A stretch of 64,000 nucleotides of DNA from Bacteroidetes bacterium 47-18 (GCA_001897155.1 MKSF01000014.1:248001-312000), one strand, 5' to 3'. Positions 17,519 to 25,794 are shown, counted from the stretch's first letter. The notes: generated from the letters alone by a model not told the origin. Translations and numbers: made by a program.

Positions 17519-18676
17519 TTAATGCAGGGCGGCTGTATGGCCGTCTGCCGGCTGTTGCTGCTCGGCAGTGGCTTCCTGCTCCCCGGAGGTCGCATCTTCT
17601 TTGAAAAGATCTCCCTGCGGCGCTTTCGGCTTGGCCGGGGTAGTGCCTTTTAAGGACTTGATATAGCTGGCAAGCTGCGCGATCTGGCGCGGGGAATAAT
17701 CATCCTGCCAGCTTCTCATACCTTTCTCTATGACCCCGTACTTAATGGTCTTGAAGATATTTTGTATCGTGCCGCCATGCAGCCAGTAATCATCCGTAAG
17801 ATTGGGACCTACCTCGTTACCGCCGCCGTCCGGCGCGTGGCAGGCGGCGCATACCTGTACGAAAATGGCTTTGCCGGCAGTAAGGTCCGCTTCGTTATTT
17901 AAATAGGTCACGGTATTTTCATCCACGTTATTGGCGCTTTTGGCGAGGTACTCTTTTACGGCCGCTTCCGCCTCCGCCGTATGATAGGCCAGCTCTTCAT
18001 ACTGGTTCCTACCTGTACCAGACAGCTCATAGACCCACAGGTACACTACGGAGAAAACAAGGCTGAGGGCAAATCCCCAGCGCCACCATGGCGGGCTGGG
18101 ATTATCCAGCTCCTCGATGCCGTCAAAATTGTGGCCCATGCTCAGCTCCGCATCAGTAATGCCTTTTGCGGCAGGGGCGGCATTGAATCTTTCTATCCAG
18201 TGGATCTTCCGCTTCGTGGCAGCGGCCTTGGCGGTAATCTTCCTTTTACCCAGCAATGTGTAAAACACGCCCAGGAGTATCAGGATGATCAGTATCTCCA
18301 GGATGATGATGCCTGACAGGAAATAAAATGTGGACTTGCTGATCCCGCCGATGGTAGTGCTGACAACGGCTGCTGCAGCTTCGGGGCCGGCCTCCTGGGC
18401 ATGAAGCATCATGGGAGCGGACAGCAGGGCCAGCAGCAGGAGCGTAGCGGACTTCTGCCTGTTCTTCCTGTAAATATCGGTACCGATAATGATCCCGCGC
18501 GACAGGACTGCTATGACAGCCAGCAGCAATAAGGCGATGATCACCATGAACAATGCTACCGGTTCCGTCAGCTCGGATTGGACTTGGGAAGGGTGGAGCT
18601 CCTGTTGTGCGCGGAGCAATCCCGGTATCAGGGCAGCAGCCAGGGTGGTACAGTATCTTAAAATATTTTTTTTCAT
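17519..18676 (-). CDS. ccoP: cbb3 cytochrome c oxidase subunit III, mono-haem
   Basis: 385 residues. The N-terminus carries a signal-like hydrophobic stretch and a TM (about 40-65), a second hydrophobic stretch ending SAPMMLHAQEA (about 78-94), and a TM at 113-138. Next comes the CcoP N-terminal signature NPSPPWWRWGF with another TM (about 192-215). One haem c site, CAACHAPDGG, is near residue 275, with GMRSWQDD supplying the axial Met. Proteobacterial CcoP has two haem sites; this one has one. The C-terminus is a Gln/Glu/Ala tail. It transfers electrons to the CcoNO core. The repeated signal-plus-TM layout at the N-terminus is odd and may be a fusion. Confidence 0.92.
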   Translation of the reverse strand: MKKNILRYCTTLAAALIPGLLRAQQELHPSQVQSELTEPVALFMVIIALLLLAVIAVLSRGIIIGTDIYRKNRQKSATLLLLALLSAPMMLHAQEAGPEAAAAVVSTTIGGISKSTFYFLSGIIILEILIILILLGVFYTLLGKRKITAKAAATKRKIHWIERFNAAPAAKGITDAELSMGHNFDGIEELDNPSPPWWRWGFALSLVFSVVYLWVYELSGTGRNQYEELAYHTAEAEAAVKEYLAKSANNVDENTVTYLNNEADLTAGKAIFVQVCAACHAPDGGGNEVGPNLTDDYWLHGGTIQNIFKTIKYGVIEKGMRSWQDDYSPRQIAQLASYIKSLKGTTPAKPKAPQGDLFKEDATSGEQEATAEQQQPADGHTAALH

Positions 18677-18726
18677 AATTATAGTTGAAACTTAAAAAAG
18701 AAATGCCGGAGCCGCGTCTGGTTGTT

Positions 18727-18888
18727 TTAACCTTCCAGCGGGAGATTCTTGATCCGGGCGATTGTTTTTTTGTCTTTGGCAAACACAAGGATGGTAGCCA
18801 GAATAAAGATGAAGACGAACAGCAGCAGGGTTATCATCGGATAAATGCTCACATCTTCAATGGTCTTTAAATAATTGATGAATTTCAT
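18727..18888 (-). CDS. ccoQ: CcoQ-like small cbb3 subunit IV (53 aa)
   Basis: Too short for usual ORF cut-offs, but the reverse strand from the ATG at 18888 gives 53 codons to TAA at 18727. The protein begins MKFINYLKTIEDVSIYPM, has a single membrane segment (about 18-37) and a basic tail ending NLPLEG. Position (12 nt after ccoNO, 50 nt before ccoP), size and one TM fit CcoQ/FixQ, which stabilises the core complex. Sequence conservation in this family is weak, so the call leans on context. Confidence 0.8.
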   Translation of the reverse strand: MKFINYLKTIEDVSIYPMITLLLFVFIFILATILVFAKDKKTIARIKNLPLEG

Positions 18889-18900
18889 AAAATAATATTT

Positions 18901-21075
18901 TTATTGGATGGGGAGATTTTCTGCATTTTTAACATCCTTGCCCAGCCTTTGCAGGTAAGCGATCAGCGCTACGATCTCATCGTGAGCTTCCACGTCGATA
19001 TTGCTGGTTGCCAGGTTATCGCGTATCTCGTTGGCCTGCAGCTCAAGGTCCTTATTCGCCGTATTCTCATAGCCTTCCTCGTAAGGCACGCCCAGGCGCT
19101 TCATCGCCTTGATCATCTCGTAGGTCTTGGTTTTATCTATCCTGTCCGTAAACAGCCAGGGGTAGGAGGGCATAATAGATCCGGGCGAGGTGGATTCGGG
19201 GTCCAGCATATGGTTATAATGCCAGCTATCGGGGTATTTCTCGGCCAGCCGTGCCAGGTCGGGACCGGTACGTTTGGAGCCCCACTGGAAAGGATGGTCG
19301 TAAATGAACTCTCCTGCTTTGGAATAATCTCCATAACGTTTTACCTCGTCCCTGAAAGGTCGTACCATCTGGGAGTGACAGGTATAGCAGCCTTCCCTGA
19401 TATATATGTTCCGGCCGTGCAGTTCCAGCGCCGTATAAGGCTTGACGGAAGCGATCGTAGGGATGTTGGATTTCACAAGGAATGTCGGGATCATTTCTAT
19501 AATACCGCCTATGGCTACTGCAATGAGGGACAGGATGACCATTTGCACAGGACGGCGCTCCACCCAGTTATGCCAGTGCTTTTTACCGACAACGGGCAAT
19601 ACTTTCGGCAAAGGTGCGGCCTCGGCCTTCTCTGATGCGGTAAAATGTCCTTTCTTGACCGTTTTATACAGGTTATAGATCATCATCAGCATACTGATGA
19701 TATACAGCGCGCCTCCCACGGCCCTTAAGGCATACATAGGCACGATGGTGGTAACCGACTCCATGAACTGGTATTTCAGGTTGCCTTCTTCCGTAAAGGT
19801 CTTCCACATGGAGCTCTGTACAAGTGCTGCCGTATATAAAGGTATGACATAGAAAAGGATGCCGATAGTGCCCAGCCAGAAGTGGCGGTTGGCCAGCTTC
19901 TTGGAGTACAGCTCCGTATTGAACAGGCGGGGGATCAGCCAGTACATGATACCGAATGCCAGGAAGCCGTTCCAGCCCAGGGCGCCCACATGCACGTGTG
20001 CTATGGTCCAGTCGGTGTAGTGGGAGATCGCGTTGACCGCTTTGATGGACAGCATAGGGCCTTCAAAGGTAGCCATACCGTAAGCTGTCAGGGCCACTAC
20101 AAAGAATTTCAGGATAGGCTCTTCCCTTACCTTATCCCAGGCGCCGCGCAGGGTCAGTAAGCCGTTCAGCATACCACCCCAGGATGGCGCGATCAGCATG
20201 ATGGAGAACACGGTACCGAGGCTTTGCGCCCAGCCGGGCAATGCAGTATACAGCAGGTGGTGCGGTCCGGCCCATATATAAATAAATATCAGTGCCCAGA
20301 AGTGTATGATAGACCAGCGGTAGGAATAGATCGGCCTGTTGGCGGCTTTGGGAACGAAATAATACATCAGTCCCAGGAACGGAGTGGTCAGGAAAAAGGC
20401 TACCGCGTTATGGCCGTACCACCATTGAACAAGAGCGTCCTGCACGCCCGCATACCAGGAATAGGAATGCATGATGCTGGTGGGAATAGCGAACGAATTG
20501 ACGATATGCAGCATCGCTACGGCTACCCAGGTGCCTATATAGAACCAGATGGCTACATACAGGTGGGCTTCTCTTCTGCGCAGGATGGTACCCAGCATAT
20601 TGGCGCCGAATACGACCCAGATAAGGGTAATGGCGATATCCAGCGGCCATTCCAGCTCTGCATACTCCTTACCCTGCGTATAGCCCATCCATAAGGACAG
20701 CGCACCGGCCAGGATAATAAGCTGCCAGCCCCAGAAATGGATCTTGCTCAGGGTATCGCTCCACATCCTGGCCTTACAGAGCCGCTGCAGGGAATAATAC
20801 ACACCGCAGTAAATGACATTGCCCACGAAGGCGAAGATCACGGCATTGGTATGTACAGGTCGCATGCGTCCGAAGGTGGTGGCTTTCAGCCCGAGGTTCA
20901 TATCCGGCCAGGCCAGGGCAATGGCGATCCACAGACCGGCCAGCATCCCGATAACACCCCAGAAAAGTGATGCGTACGCAAACCATTTCACACTCTTGTT
21001 ATCATAGTAAAATGTTTCCACCTGCAGCCCCGGGGAGGAGGTGGTGTTACTGTTGGTTGTCAATAGTTCAGACAT
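18901..21075 (-). CDS. ccoNO: cbb3 cytochrome c oxidase, fused subunits I and II (CcoN-CcoO)
   Basis: 724 residues. The first about 480 are the CcoN haem-copper oxidase subunit, with about twelve TMs and ligand regions around RMRPVHTNAVIF, WYGHNAVAFFLTTPFLG and ISHYTDWTIAHVHVGALGWNG. A linker and a TM near 510-530 lead into CcoO, with a haem c site YTCHSQMVRPF near residue 570 and a late Met-containing region. The CcoN-CcoO fusion is typical of Bacteroidota. It is the catalytic, proton-pumping, high-affinity terminal oxidase in the inner membrane. It follows ccoS by about 29 nt and precedes ccoQ by 12 nt. Confidence 0.95.
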   Translation of the reverse strand: MSELLTTNSNTTSSPGLQVETFYYDNKSVKWFAYASLFWGVIGMLAGLWIAIALAWPDMNLGLKATTFGRMRPVHTNAVIFAFVGNVIYCGVYYSLQRLCKARMWSDTLSKIHFWGWQLIILAGALSLWMGYTQGKEYAELEWPLDIAITLIWVVFGANMLGTILRRREAHLYVAIWFYIGTWVAVAMLHIVNSFAIPTSIMHSYSWYAGVQDALVQWWYGHNAVAFFLTTPFLGLMYYFVPKAANRPIYSYRWSIIHFWALIFIYIWAGPHHLLYTALPGWAQSLGTVFSIMLIAPSWGGMLNGLLTLRGAWDKVREEPILKFFVVALTAYGMATFEGPMLSIKAVNAISHYTDWTIAHVHVGALGWNGFLAFGIMYWLIPRLFNTELYSKKLANRHFWLGTIGILFYVIPLYTAALVQSSMWKTFTEEGNLKYQFMESVTTIVPMYALRAVGGALYIISMLMMIYNLYKTVKKGHFTASEKAEAAPLPKVLPVVGKKHWHNWVERRPVQMVILSLIAVAIGGIIEMIPTFLVKSNIPTIASVKPYTALELHGRNIYIREGCYTCHSQMVRPFRDEVKRYGDYSKAGEFIYDHPFQWGSKRTGPDLARLAEKYPDSWHYNHMLDPESTSPGSIMPSYPWLFTDRIDKTKTYEMIKAMKRLGVPYEEGYENTANKDLELQANEIRDNLATSNIDVEAHDEIVALIAYLQRLGKDVKNAENLPIQ

Positions 21076-21104
21076 GTGTTTGTTTTATGTTTAGGGATAA
21101 ATTT

Positions 21105-21311
21105 TTACAGGTTGCTTTCTTTTGACGGGGGAGTGGTTTTACCTTCCTTCCCGGCGGCAGGCGCGGGCAGCTTGAAATTGTCAAACAATATCTTATGCGC
21201 CGGGGAATAGGTATCATCCATCTGGCCGGACCTTACCGACCATATGAATGCGATCAGGAACAATAAGCCCACGACCAGGCTGGCACCTAAAAGCAATAAC
21301 ATTACACTCAT
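21105..21311 (-). CDS. ccoS: CcoS, cbb3 oxidase maturation protein
   Basis: 68 residues: one N-terminal TM (about 3-25, LLLLGASLVVGLLFLIAF), the conserved IWSVRSGQMDD motif and a short soluble tail with AHKILFDN. CcoS is needed for inserting haem and copper cofactors into cbb3 oxidase. It is the first gene of the minus-strand cco operon, preceded by a -7 box at 21359-21366 and two FNR-like sites. In many bacteria ccoS follows ccoI; here ccoI is on the other strand of the same locus. Confidence 0.93.
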   Translation of the reverse strand: MSVMLLLLGASLVVGLLFLIAFIWSVRSGQMDDTYSPAHKILFDNFKLPAPAAGKEGKTTPPSKESNL

Positions 21312-21358
21312 AATCTCTGGATTTGCCTTCGAAAAGGAAGTTGGGAAATTTGTTGGTA

Positions 21359-21366
21359 CAAAAGTA
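21359..21366 (-). promoter_or_regulatory. -7 promoter element of the cco operon
   Basis: On the minus strand this reads TACTTTTG, matching TAnnTTTG; the transcript would begin near 21353, about 40 nt before the ccoS start. No TTG (-33) is present, as expected for an activator-dependent promoter; an FNR-like site is centred about 42 nt upstream of the predicted start. Confidence 0.65.
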
Positions 21367-21388
21367 CTGGAGCCCCTTGTAGCAGGGA

Positions 21389-21402
21389 ATGATAAACATC
21401 AA
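21389..21402 (-). promoter_or_regulatory. FNR-like binding site, proximal to the cco promoter
   Basis: On the minus strand: TTGAT GTTT ATCAT, nine of ten positions of the classical FNR/Anr palindrome TTGAT-N4-ATCAA. Its centre is about -42 relative to the predicted start, the class II activation position. Confidence 0.7.
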
Positions 21403-21410
21403 ACCCGGAT

Positions 21411-21424
21411 ATGATTTTTATCAC
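21411..21424. promoter_or_regulatory. Second FNR-like site in the cco/fnr spacer
   Basis: ATGAT TTTT ATCAC keeps the TGAT-N4-ATCA core. Its centre is 22 bp, about two helical turns, from the proximal site. Confidence 0.6.
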
Positions 21425-21535
21425 CTTTTGCACATTTTGGCAGGATATGCACGGTTACGGGAAGGGTCAAAGTGCCTTACTGCTTATCGGGGTGTGAAGA
21501 TGCCCGGATATATCGTATTATTAAATAATAATTTA

Positions 21536-21543
21536 TACCTTTG
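21536..21543 (+). promoter_or_regulatory. -7 element of the FNR-type regulator gene
   Basis: TACCTTTG lies about 22 nt before the ATG at 21565. Just upstream, ATTATT-AAAT-AATAAT (about 21516-21532) is an inverted repeat in the place where a -33 box or operator would sit; no TTG is visible. Confidence 0.6.
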
Positions 21544-21564
21544 TACTTACAAACGTTGAAGTGT

Positions 21565-22281
21565 ATGAAACCTGACTTAGAGGCATCTGTCCCTGATTGT
21601 GTGCATTGTTCCAAAAGATTTTCCTCCGTTTTCTGCCGGGCAGAAGTGGAAAACCTCCGCGTGGTCAATGAGCATAAAGTGTGCTCTGTCTATAAAAAAG
21701 GTCAGATGATCTTCAATGAAGGGAATTACGCCTTCGGGTTGTTCTGCATCAATGCCGGGAAGCTCAAAATATCCAGGAACGGCGATGACGGCAGGGAGGT
21801 GATCCTCCGCCTGGCCAAACCGGGTGATATCATAGGGTATAAGGCCTTGCTGACCAACGATAAATATTCGGCGTCGGCAGTGGCCCTGGACGACTGCAAT
21901 GTTTGCTTTATCCCCAAAGATCTGTTTCTGAAGATACTGAAATCGGACTCCTCCCTTTCCATAGAGCTGATGCGTATGCTGAGCGCCGAGCTGGGCAAAG
22001 TAGAGACCAAGCTGACGCACCTGGCCCAGAAGCCCGTACGCGAACGGCTGGCCGAAACGCTGCTGTTCATTAAGGAGACCTACGGGCTGGAAGCCGACGG
22101 CCAGACCATCAACGCCAAGCTGTCCAGGGAAGAGATCGCTAATATCGTGGGCACTGCTACGGAATCCGCTATCCGCCTGCTGTCCGAATTCAGGAAAGAC
22201 GGCATCATAGAGCTGGACGGCAAAAGCATCCGTATCACCAATCCCGACAAGCTCGTCCGTACAGCCAACCTCCAGGATTAA
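21565..22281 (+). CDS. Crp/Fnr family regulator with N-terminal cysteines
   Basis: I choose the ATG at 21565 (MKPDLEASVPDCVHCSKRF) over a TTG eight codons upstream that overlaps the -7 box. 238 residues: an N-terminal CVHC-x8-C cluster, a cyclic-nucleotide-binding-like beta-roll (about 25-135, with further Cys at KVCSV, LFCIN and DDCNVCF), a dimer helix, and a winged HTH (LSREEIANIVGTATESAIRL). The CX2CX8C pattern plus an internal Cys resembles oxygen-sensing FNR, which binds a [4Fe-4S] cluster; this is inference. It lies between the cco operon and ccoI, and FNR-type boxes occur at both adjacent promoters, so it is the obvious candidate activator. Confidence 0.9.
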   Translation: MKPDLEASVPDCVHCSKRFSSVFCRAEVENLRVVNEHKVCSVYKKGQMIFNEGNYAFGLFCINAGKLKISRNGDDGREVILRLAKPGDIIGYKALLTNDKYSASAVALDDCNVCFIPKDLFLKILKSDSSLSIELMRMLSAELGKVETKLTHLAQKPVRERLAETLLFIKETYGLEADGQTINAKLSREEIANIVGTATESAIRLLSEFRKDGIIELDGKSIRITNPDKLVRTANLQD

Positions 22282-22292
22282 AAAATACAAAC

Positions 22293-22306
22293 CTGATAAA
22301 TATCAT
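22293..22306 (+). promoter_or_regulatory. FNR-like site upstream of the small helical gene
   Basis: C-TGAT AAAT ATCA-T keeps the full TGAT-N4-ATCA core. Its centre is about 65 nt upstream of the predicted start, near a class I activation position. Confidence 0.65.
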
Positions 22307-22350
22307 ATTTGCTGCTGACTACCGTCATTTTACGGAGATATAGATAGAAA

Positions 22351-22358
22351 TACTTTTG
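22351..22358 (+). promoter_or_regulatory. -7 promoter element before the gene at 22401
   Basis: TACTTTTG, identical to the cco operon -7 element and likewise without a TTG at -33. The start would be near 22365, which rules out the TTG-type start at 22356 and supports the ATG at 22401. Confidence 0.6.
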
Positions 22359-22400
22359 CATTGTTGTGTAATATGCACCTGCACTATTGTATACTCTGCT

Positions 22401-22895
22401 ATGGATAATTTTATGCTCATCGATTTTGCTGATTTCAGGCTTACGGAAGTCTGTGGATTTGTTGTGGAGCAGTTGCACAGCAGGATACAGGACAGGATCG
22501 TCTATCTTAACAACATTATTCTTTCAAATTCCCTGGAAAAGAAGATCTATCATTCTCCCTTTCACCTTTCCTACCTGGAGCTTGTGGACAAGGTCCAGCG
22601 GCTGCTGAAGCTGGAAAAGCACGTGCTGTTCGAGTATGTGCAGGCCAATGAGCCGCTGCTGCCCCAGTTGGCGGTCCCCGCGAACAGCGGGCTGCTGATC
22701 AGGCAATTTCAGTACGATATCAAACATACATTGCTGCATACAAGGGTCTTGTTCCAGGAGCTGGAGAAAGATGCGGACGTCCGCACTATGACCTCCATTA
22801 TAGAAATGGAATTGCACAACCTGGAAACCCTTATTATACAATGGTTCCATATCGTCAATAAGGATATCCTGGGTAGGAACCGGTTAAACAAATAG
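22401..22895 (+). CDS. Small all-helical protein, possibly hemerythrin-like
   Basis: 164 residues from MDNFMLIDF; a longer frame from 22356 would start inside the promoter. It is predicted to be almost all helical, rich in His and Glu in helix-like spacing: E72-x-H74, H109, H113, E120, H139, E142, H150. The blocks LEKHVLFEYV and IIEMELHNLE recall the di-iron helices of hemerythrin/RIC (YtfE) proteins, which repair Fe-S clusters under nitrosative stress. I do not see a full canonical ligand set, so this is a hypothesis. An FNR-like site and an FNR-type regulator lie directly upstream, and ccoI starts 4 nt downstream, so a role in oxygen/NO-linked respiration fits. Confidence 0.7.
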   Translation: MDNFMLIDFADFRLTEVCGFVVEQLHSRIQDRIVYLNNIILSNSLEKKIYHSPFHLSYLELVDKVQRLLKLEKHVLFEYVQANEPLLPQLAVPANSGLLIRQFQYDIKHTLLHTRVLFQELEKDADVRTMTSIIEMELHNLETLIIQWFHIVNKDILGRNRLNK

Positions 22896-22899
22896 GTCA

Positions 22900-25326
22900 A
22901 TGAATACTGAGAAAGCCACACCGGTAATACCGGTCTATGAGACCAGCACCTGCTACCACTGCGGTGAGGCCAATCCTAACAAGGCTATCCGGCTGGAGGA
23001 CAAATCCTTCTGCTGCCAGGGATGCCTCTCTGTGTACCAGTTGCTGAACCAATCCGGCCTGTGTGCCTATTATGAGCTGAATACCAGCGCCGGCATCAAT
23101 AAGCGGGAAGTGAGCCGGTCCGATAAATTTGCTTACCTGGAAGACGAAGCCATCCAGCAGCAACTGATCAGCTTCCGTAACGAGGCGGAGACCCACGTAC
23201 GGTTCTATATCCCTTATATCCATTGCAGCTCCTGCGTGTTCCTGCTGGAGCGGCTGCACGATATACATGCCGGGGTCAAGCGGGTGGATATCCACTTCCT
23301 GAAAAAAGAGGTGTCGGTGGTATTCCGCCACGGGGAAATATCCCTGAGGGAGCTGGTGGAGCTGCTGGCCTTTATCGGGTATGAGCCGCATATCAGCCTG
23401 CAGAAGACGCCGGAACGGAAGAATCAGGTGAGCCGGAGGCTGATCTACCGTGTGGGTGTGGCCGGCTTTTGCTTCGGCAACATTATGCTGCTGAGCTTCC
23501 CCGAATATTTTTCGGTCATAGACCAGCGGGAGGCCTACCTCTCCGGTATATTCCGGTATCTCAACCTGATCCTGGCCCTGCCGGTATTCTTTTACAGCGC
23601 CATGGAATTTTTTGTGTCCGCATGGAAAGGACTGCGGCAGAAATTTATAAACATAGATGCGCCTGTCTCGCTTGCCGTGCTCACCTGCTTTATCCGTAGC
23701 GTGGTGGATATTACCGGTGGTACGGGCGCGGGCTACCTGGACTCTATGTCCGGTATCGTCTTCTTTATGCTGATAGGCAAGATACTACAGGAGAAGACCT
23801 ACAGCCAGCTTTCTTTCGAACGGGATTACTCCAATTACTTCCCCCTGGCGGCCTCGGTGGTCAGAGAAGGCGAGGTCATACCGGTCATGCTCAATAAAGT
23901 AAAGGTCAACGATACCTTAAGGATACACCACAATGAGCTGATACCCGCCGATGGTATCCTGGTCAAGGGTAAGGGACAGGTGGACTACAGCTTTGTGACC
24001 GGTGAATCGGTGCCGGTGGACCTGTCGGTGGGCAGCATTGTATATGCCGGCGGCAAGCAACTGGGAGCGGATATAGAGGTGATGACCATCAAGGAAGTGG
24101 CGCAGAGCTACCTGACCAGCATCTGGAACAGGAACAAGGACATGCAGAAGAATGACGAGGAGATACATAAAAAGAACCCGGTACACTACATCGGTAAATT
24201 CTTTACCCTTGAGATACTGCTGATCGCCTTTGCAGCGGCAGGCTACTGGTGGTATAAGGGCGATTACAATACCTTATGGGCCAGCTTTACGGCGGTGCTG
24301 ATAGTGGCCTGTCCCTGCGCCCTGCTGCTGACATCCACCTTCACGAACGGCTATATCCTGCGTATATTGGAAAAGAACGGCCTTTTCCTGCGCACCGCCA
24401 AGATGATCGACCCTATCGGCAAGCTGGATATGCTGGTCTTTGACAAGACGGGCACGCTCACTTCCGGGAGCGAAATGAAAGCTACTTTTGAAGGGAAGGA
24501 GCTCACGGTGGCGGAACGCAGCCTGATCGCCTCCCTGACCGTTCCGACCCTGCATCCTATGGCTGCGCCGGTGAAATACCTGATGGCTGTGAAGGAATAC
24601 TGGCCGGTGATGGACTTCCGCGAGTCGCCGCTGGGCGTATCGGGCTATGTCAGCGGTCACCTGGTGGAGATCGGTACCGCTTCCCATCTGCAGATACCGC
24701 AGGAAGTGGCGCCGGCAGGTACCGTGCTCTTCGTTAAGATAGACGACGAGGTGATCGGGCACCTTGAGCTGTCCCAGCGCCTGCGTAAGGGCGTCAGGGA
24801 TATGTTCCACCGGCTGTCGGACCAGATGCCATGCGTGGTGCTGTCCGGCGATAAAAATCACCAGCAGCGCTACCTGCAGGAGCAATTGGGCGCTAAGACG
24901 GAGCTGCAGTTCAACGCGGGTCCGCAGGATAAGCTCAACTATATTAAATCCCTGCAGGCTTCCGGCAGGAAAGTGGGTATGATAGGCGACGGCCTGAATG
25001 ACGCGGGCGCTTTGCTGCAGAGCGATGTAGGGATCAGCGTGGCCGATGACATCAACTCGTTCACCCCGGCTGCCGATGCCATTATAGAGGGCGGCAGGCT
25101 GGACCGGCTGGGAGCGCTGATAAAGCTGTGCGGGGCTTCTTCCCGTATCGTGAAGACCTGCTTTATCTTCTCGCTGATGTACAATCTCACAGGCGTGTTC
25201 TTCGCGGTCCAGGGACTCCTGAGCCCCCTGATCGCCGCCATACTGATGCCCTTAAGTACCCTGACCATCGTCACCATTACCTATACCTTCAGCAGGGTCA
25301 TCGCCAGGAGGTACGGGCTGGAATAG
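22900..25326 (+). CDS. ccoI: CcoI/FixI-type copper P1B-ATPase for cbb3 oxidase
   Basis: 808 residues. An N-terminal Cys-rich domain (CYHCGEANPNK...FCCQGCLSVYQ) is characteristic of FixI/CcoI. It is followed by a heavy-metal-associated-like domain with CSSCV (about 108-112), then the P-type core: TGES, the ion site CPCAL (about 477), phosphorylation motif DKTGTLT (about 515) and hinge GDGLND (about 693). It exports Cu(I) across the inner membrane for the CuB site of cbb3 oxidase. The gene starts 4 nt after the small helical gene, so both probably share the FNR-controlled transcript. It is divergent from, but functionally tied to, the cco operon. Confidence 0.94.
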   Translation: MNTEKATPVIPVYETSTCYHCGEANPNKAIRLEDKSFCCQGCLSVYQLLNQSGLCAYYELNTSAGINKREVSRSDKFAYLEDEAIQQQLISFRNEAETHVRFYIPYIHCSSCVFLLERLHDIHAGVKRVDIHFLKKEVSVVFRHGEISLRELVELLAFIGYEPHISLQKTPERKNQVSRRLIYRVGVAGFCFGNIMLLSFPEYFSVIDQREAYLSGIFRYLNLILALPVFFYSAMEFFVSAWKGLRQKFINIDAPVSLAVLTCFIRSVVDITGGTGAGYLDSMSGIVFFMLIGKILQEKTYSQLSFERDYSNYFPLAASVVREGEVIPVMLNKVKVNDTLRIHHNELIPADGILVKGKGQVDYSFVTGESVPVDLSVGSIVYAGGKQLGADIEVMTIKEVAQSYLTSIWNRNKDMQKNDEEIHKKNPVHYIGKFFTLEILLIAFAAAGYWWYKGDYNTLWASFTAVLIVACPCALLLTSTFTNGYILRILEKNGLFLRTAKMIDPIGKLDMLVFDKTGTLTSGSEMKATFEGKELTVAERSLIASLTVPTLHPMAAPVKYLMAVKEYWPVMDFRESPLGVSGYVSGHLVEIGTASHLQIPQEVAPAGTVLFVKIDDEVIGHLELSQRLRKGVRDMFHRLSDQMPCVVLSGDKNHQQRYLQEQLGAKTELQFNAGPQDKLNYIKSLQASGRKVGMIGDGLNDAGALLQSDVGISVADDINSFTPAADAIIEGGRLDRLGALIKLCGASSRIVKTCFIFSLMYNLTGVFFAVQGLLSPLIAAILMPLSTLTIVTITYTFSRVIARRYGLE

Positions 25327-25430
25327 CCCGGGCTTTAAAATGCCTGTAATGCCGTAAGAATGCAGCGGAAAAGGGAAGTGCCGTAAACGTTAAAAGTCAA
25401 AATAATCTGCTGTTGGTTTGTTTATTTTAA

Positions 25431-25438
25431 TATCTTTG
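25431..25438 (+). promoter_or_regulatory. -7 element of tatA
   Basis: TATCTTTG, 41 nt before the tatA ATG. A TTG 15 nt upstream is closer than the usual spacing. Confidence 0.5.
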
Positions 25439-25479
25439 TAAAAGAATTAGTTTTTTATAATCTCTGAAAATAATATATT

Positions 25480-25713
25480 ATGCTGAGTATATTGAATACA
25501 GTATTGCTGTGGTCAGCACCAAGTGCTGGTGAATGGATCATCATTTTAGTGATAGCGTTGCTCTTGTTTGGTGGCCGCAAAATTCCGGAACTGGCTAAAG
25601 GTCTGGGAAGAGGCATCAGGGAATTCAACGAGGCAAAAGACGGTCTGAAATCAGAAATAGAGAAAGGTATCAACGAAAAGAATACCACTTCTGCCAACAA
25701 GGAAGAAGCATAA
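25480..25713 (+). CDS. tatA: Twin-arginine translocase subunit TatA
   Basis: 77 residues with the TatA/E layout: short N-terminal region, one TM (about 17-31, [16 protein letters not shown]), the hinge and amphipathic helix [24 protein letters not shown] (given here as the region 32-55), and a charged, disordered tail. TatA oligomers form the translocation path for folded twin-arginine precursors in the inner membrane. It is monocistronic, with its own -7 box and terminator; tatC is not in the window. TatA versus TatB is decided by the short tail and the FGG hinge. Confidence 0.93.
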   Translation: MLSILNTVLLWSAPSAGEWIIILVIALLLFGGRKIPELAKGLGRGIREFNEAKDGLKSEIEKGINEKNTTSANKEEA

Positions 25714-25736
25714 AATTATCATAAAACGATCAAGCG

Positions 25737-25794
25737 ACAGGTTGAGGTTAACATATTATTAGTAAATAAATGTAAACCTCGGCCTGTTTTTTTT
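25737..25794 (+). terminator. Terminator after tatA
   Basis: Arms ACAGGTTGAGGTTAACA and TGTAAACCTCGGCCTGT pair with few mismatches around an AT-rich loop, followed by a run of eight T. Confidence 0.85.
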
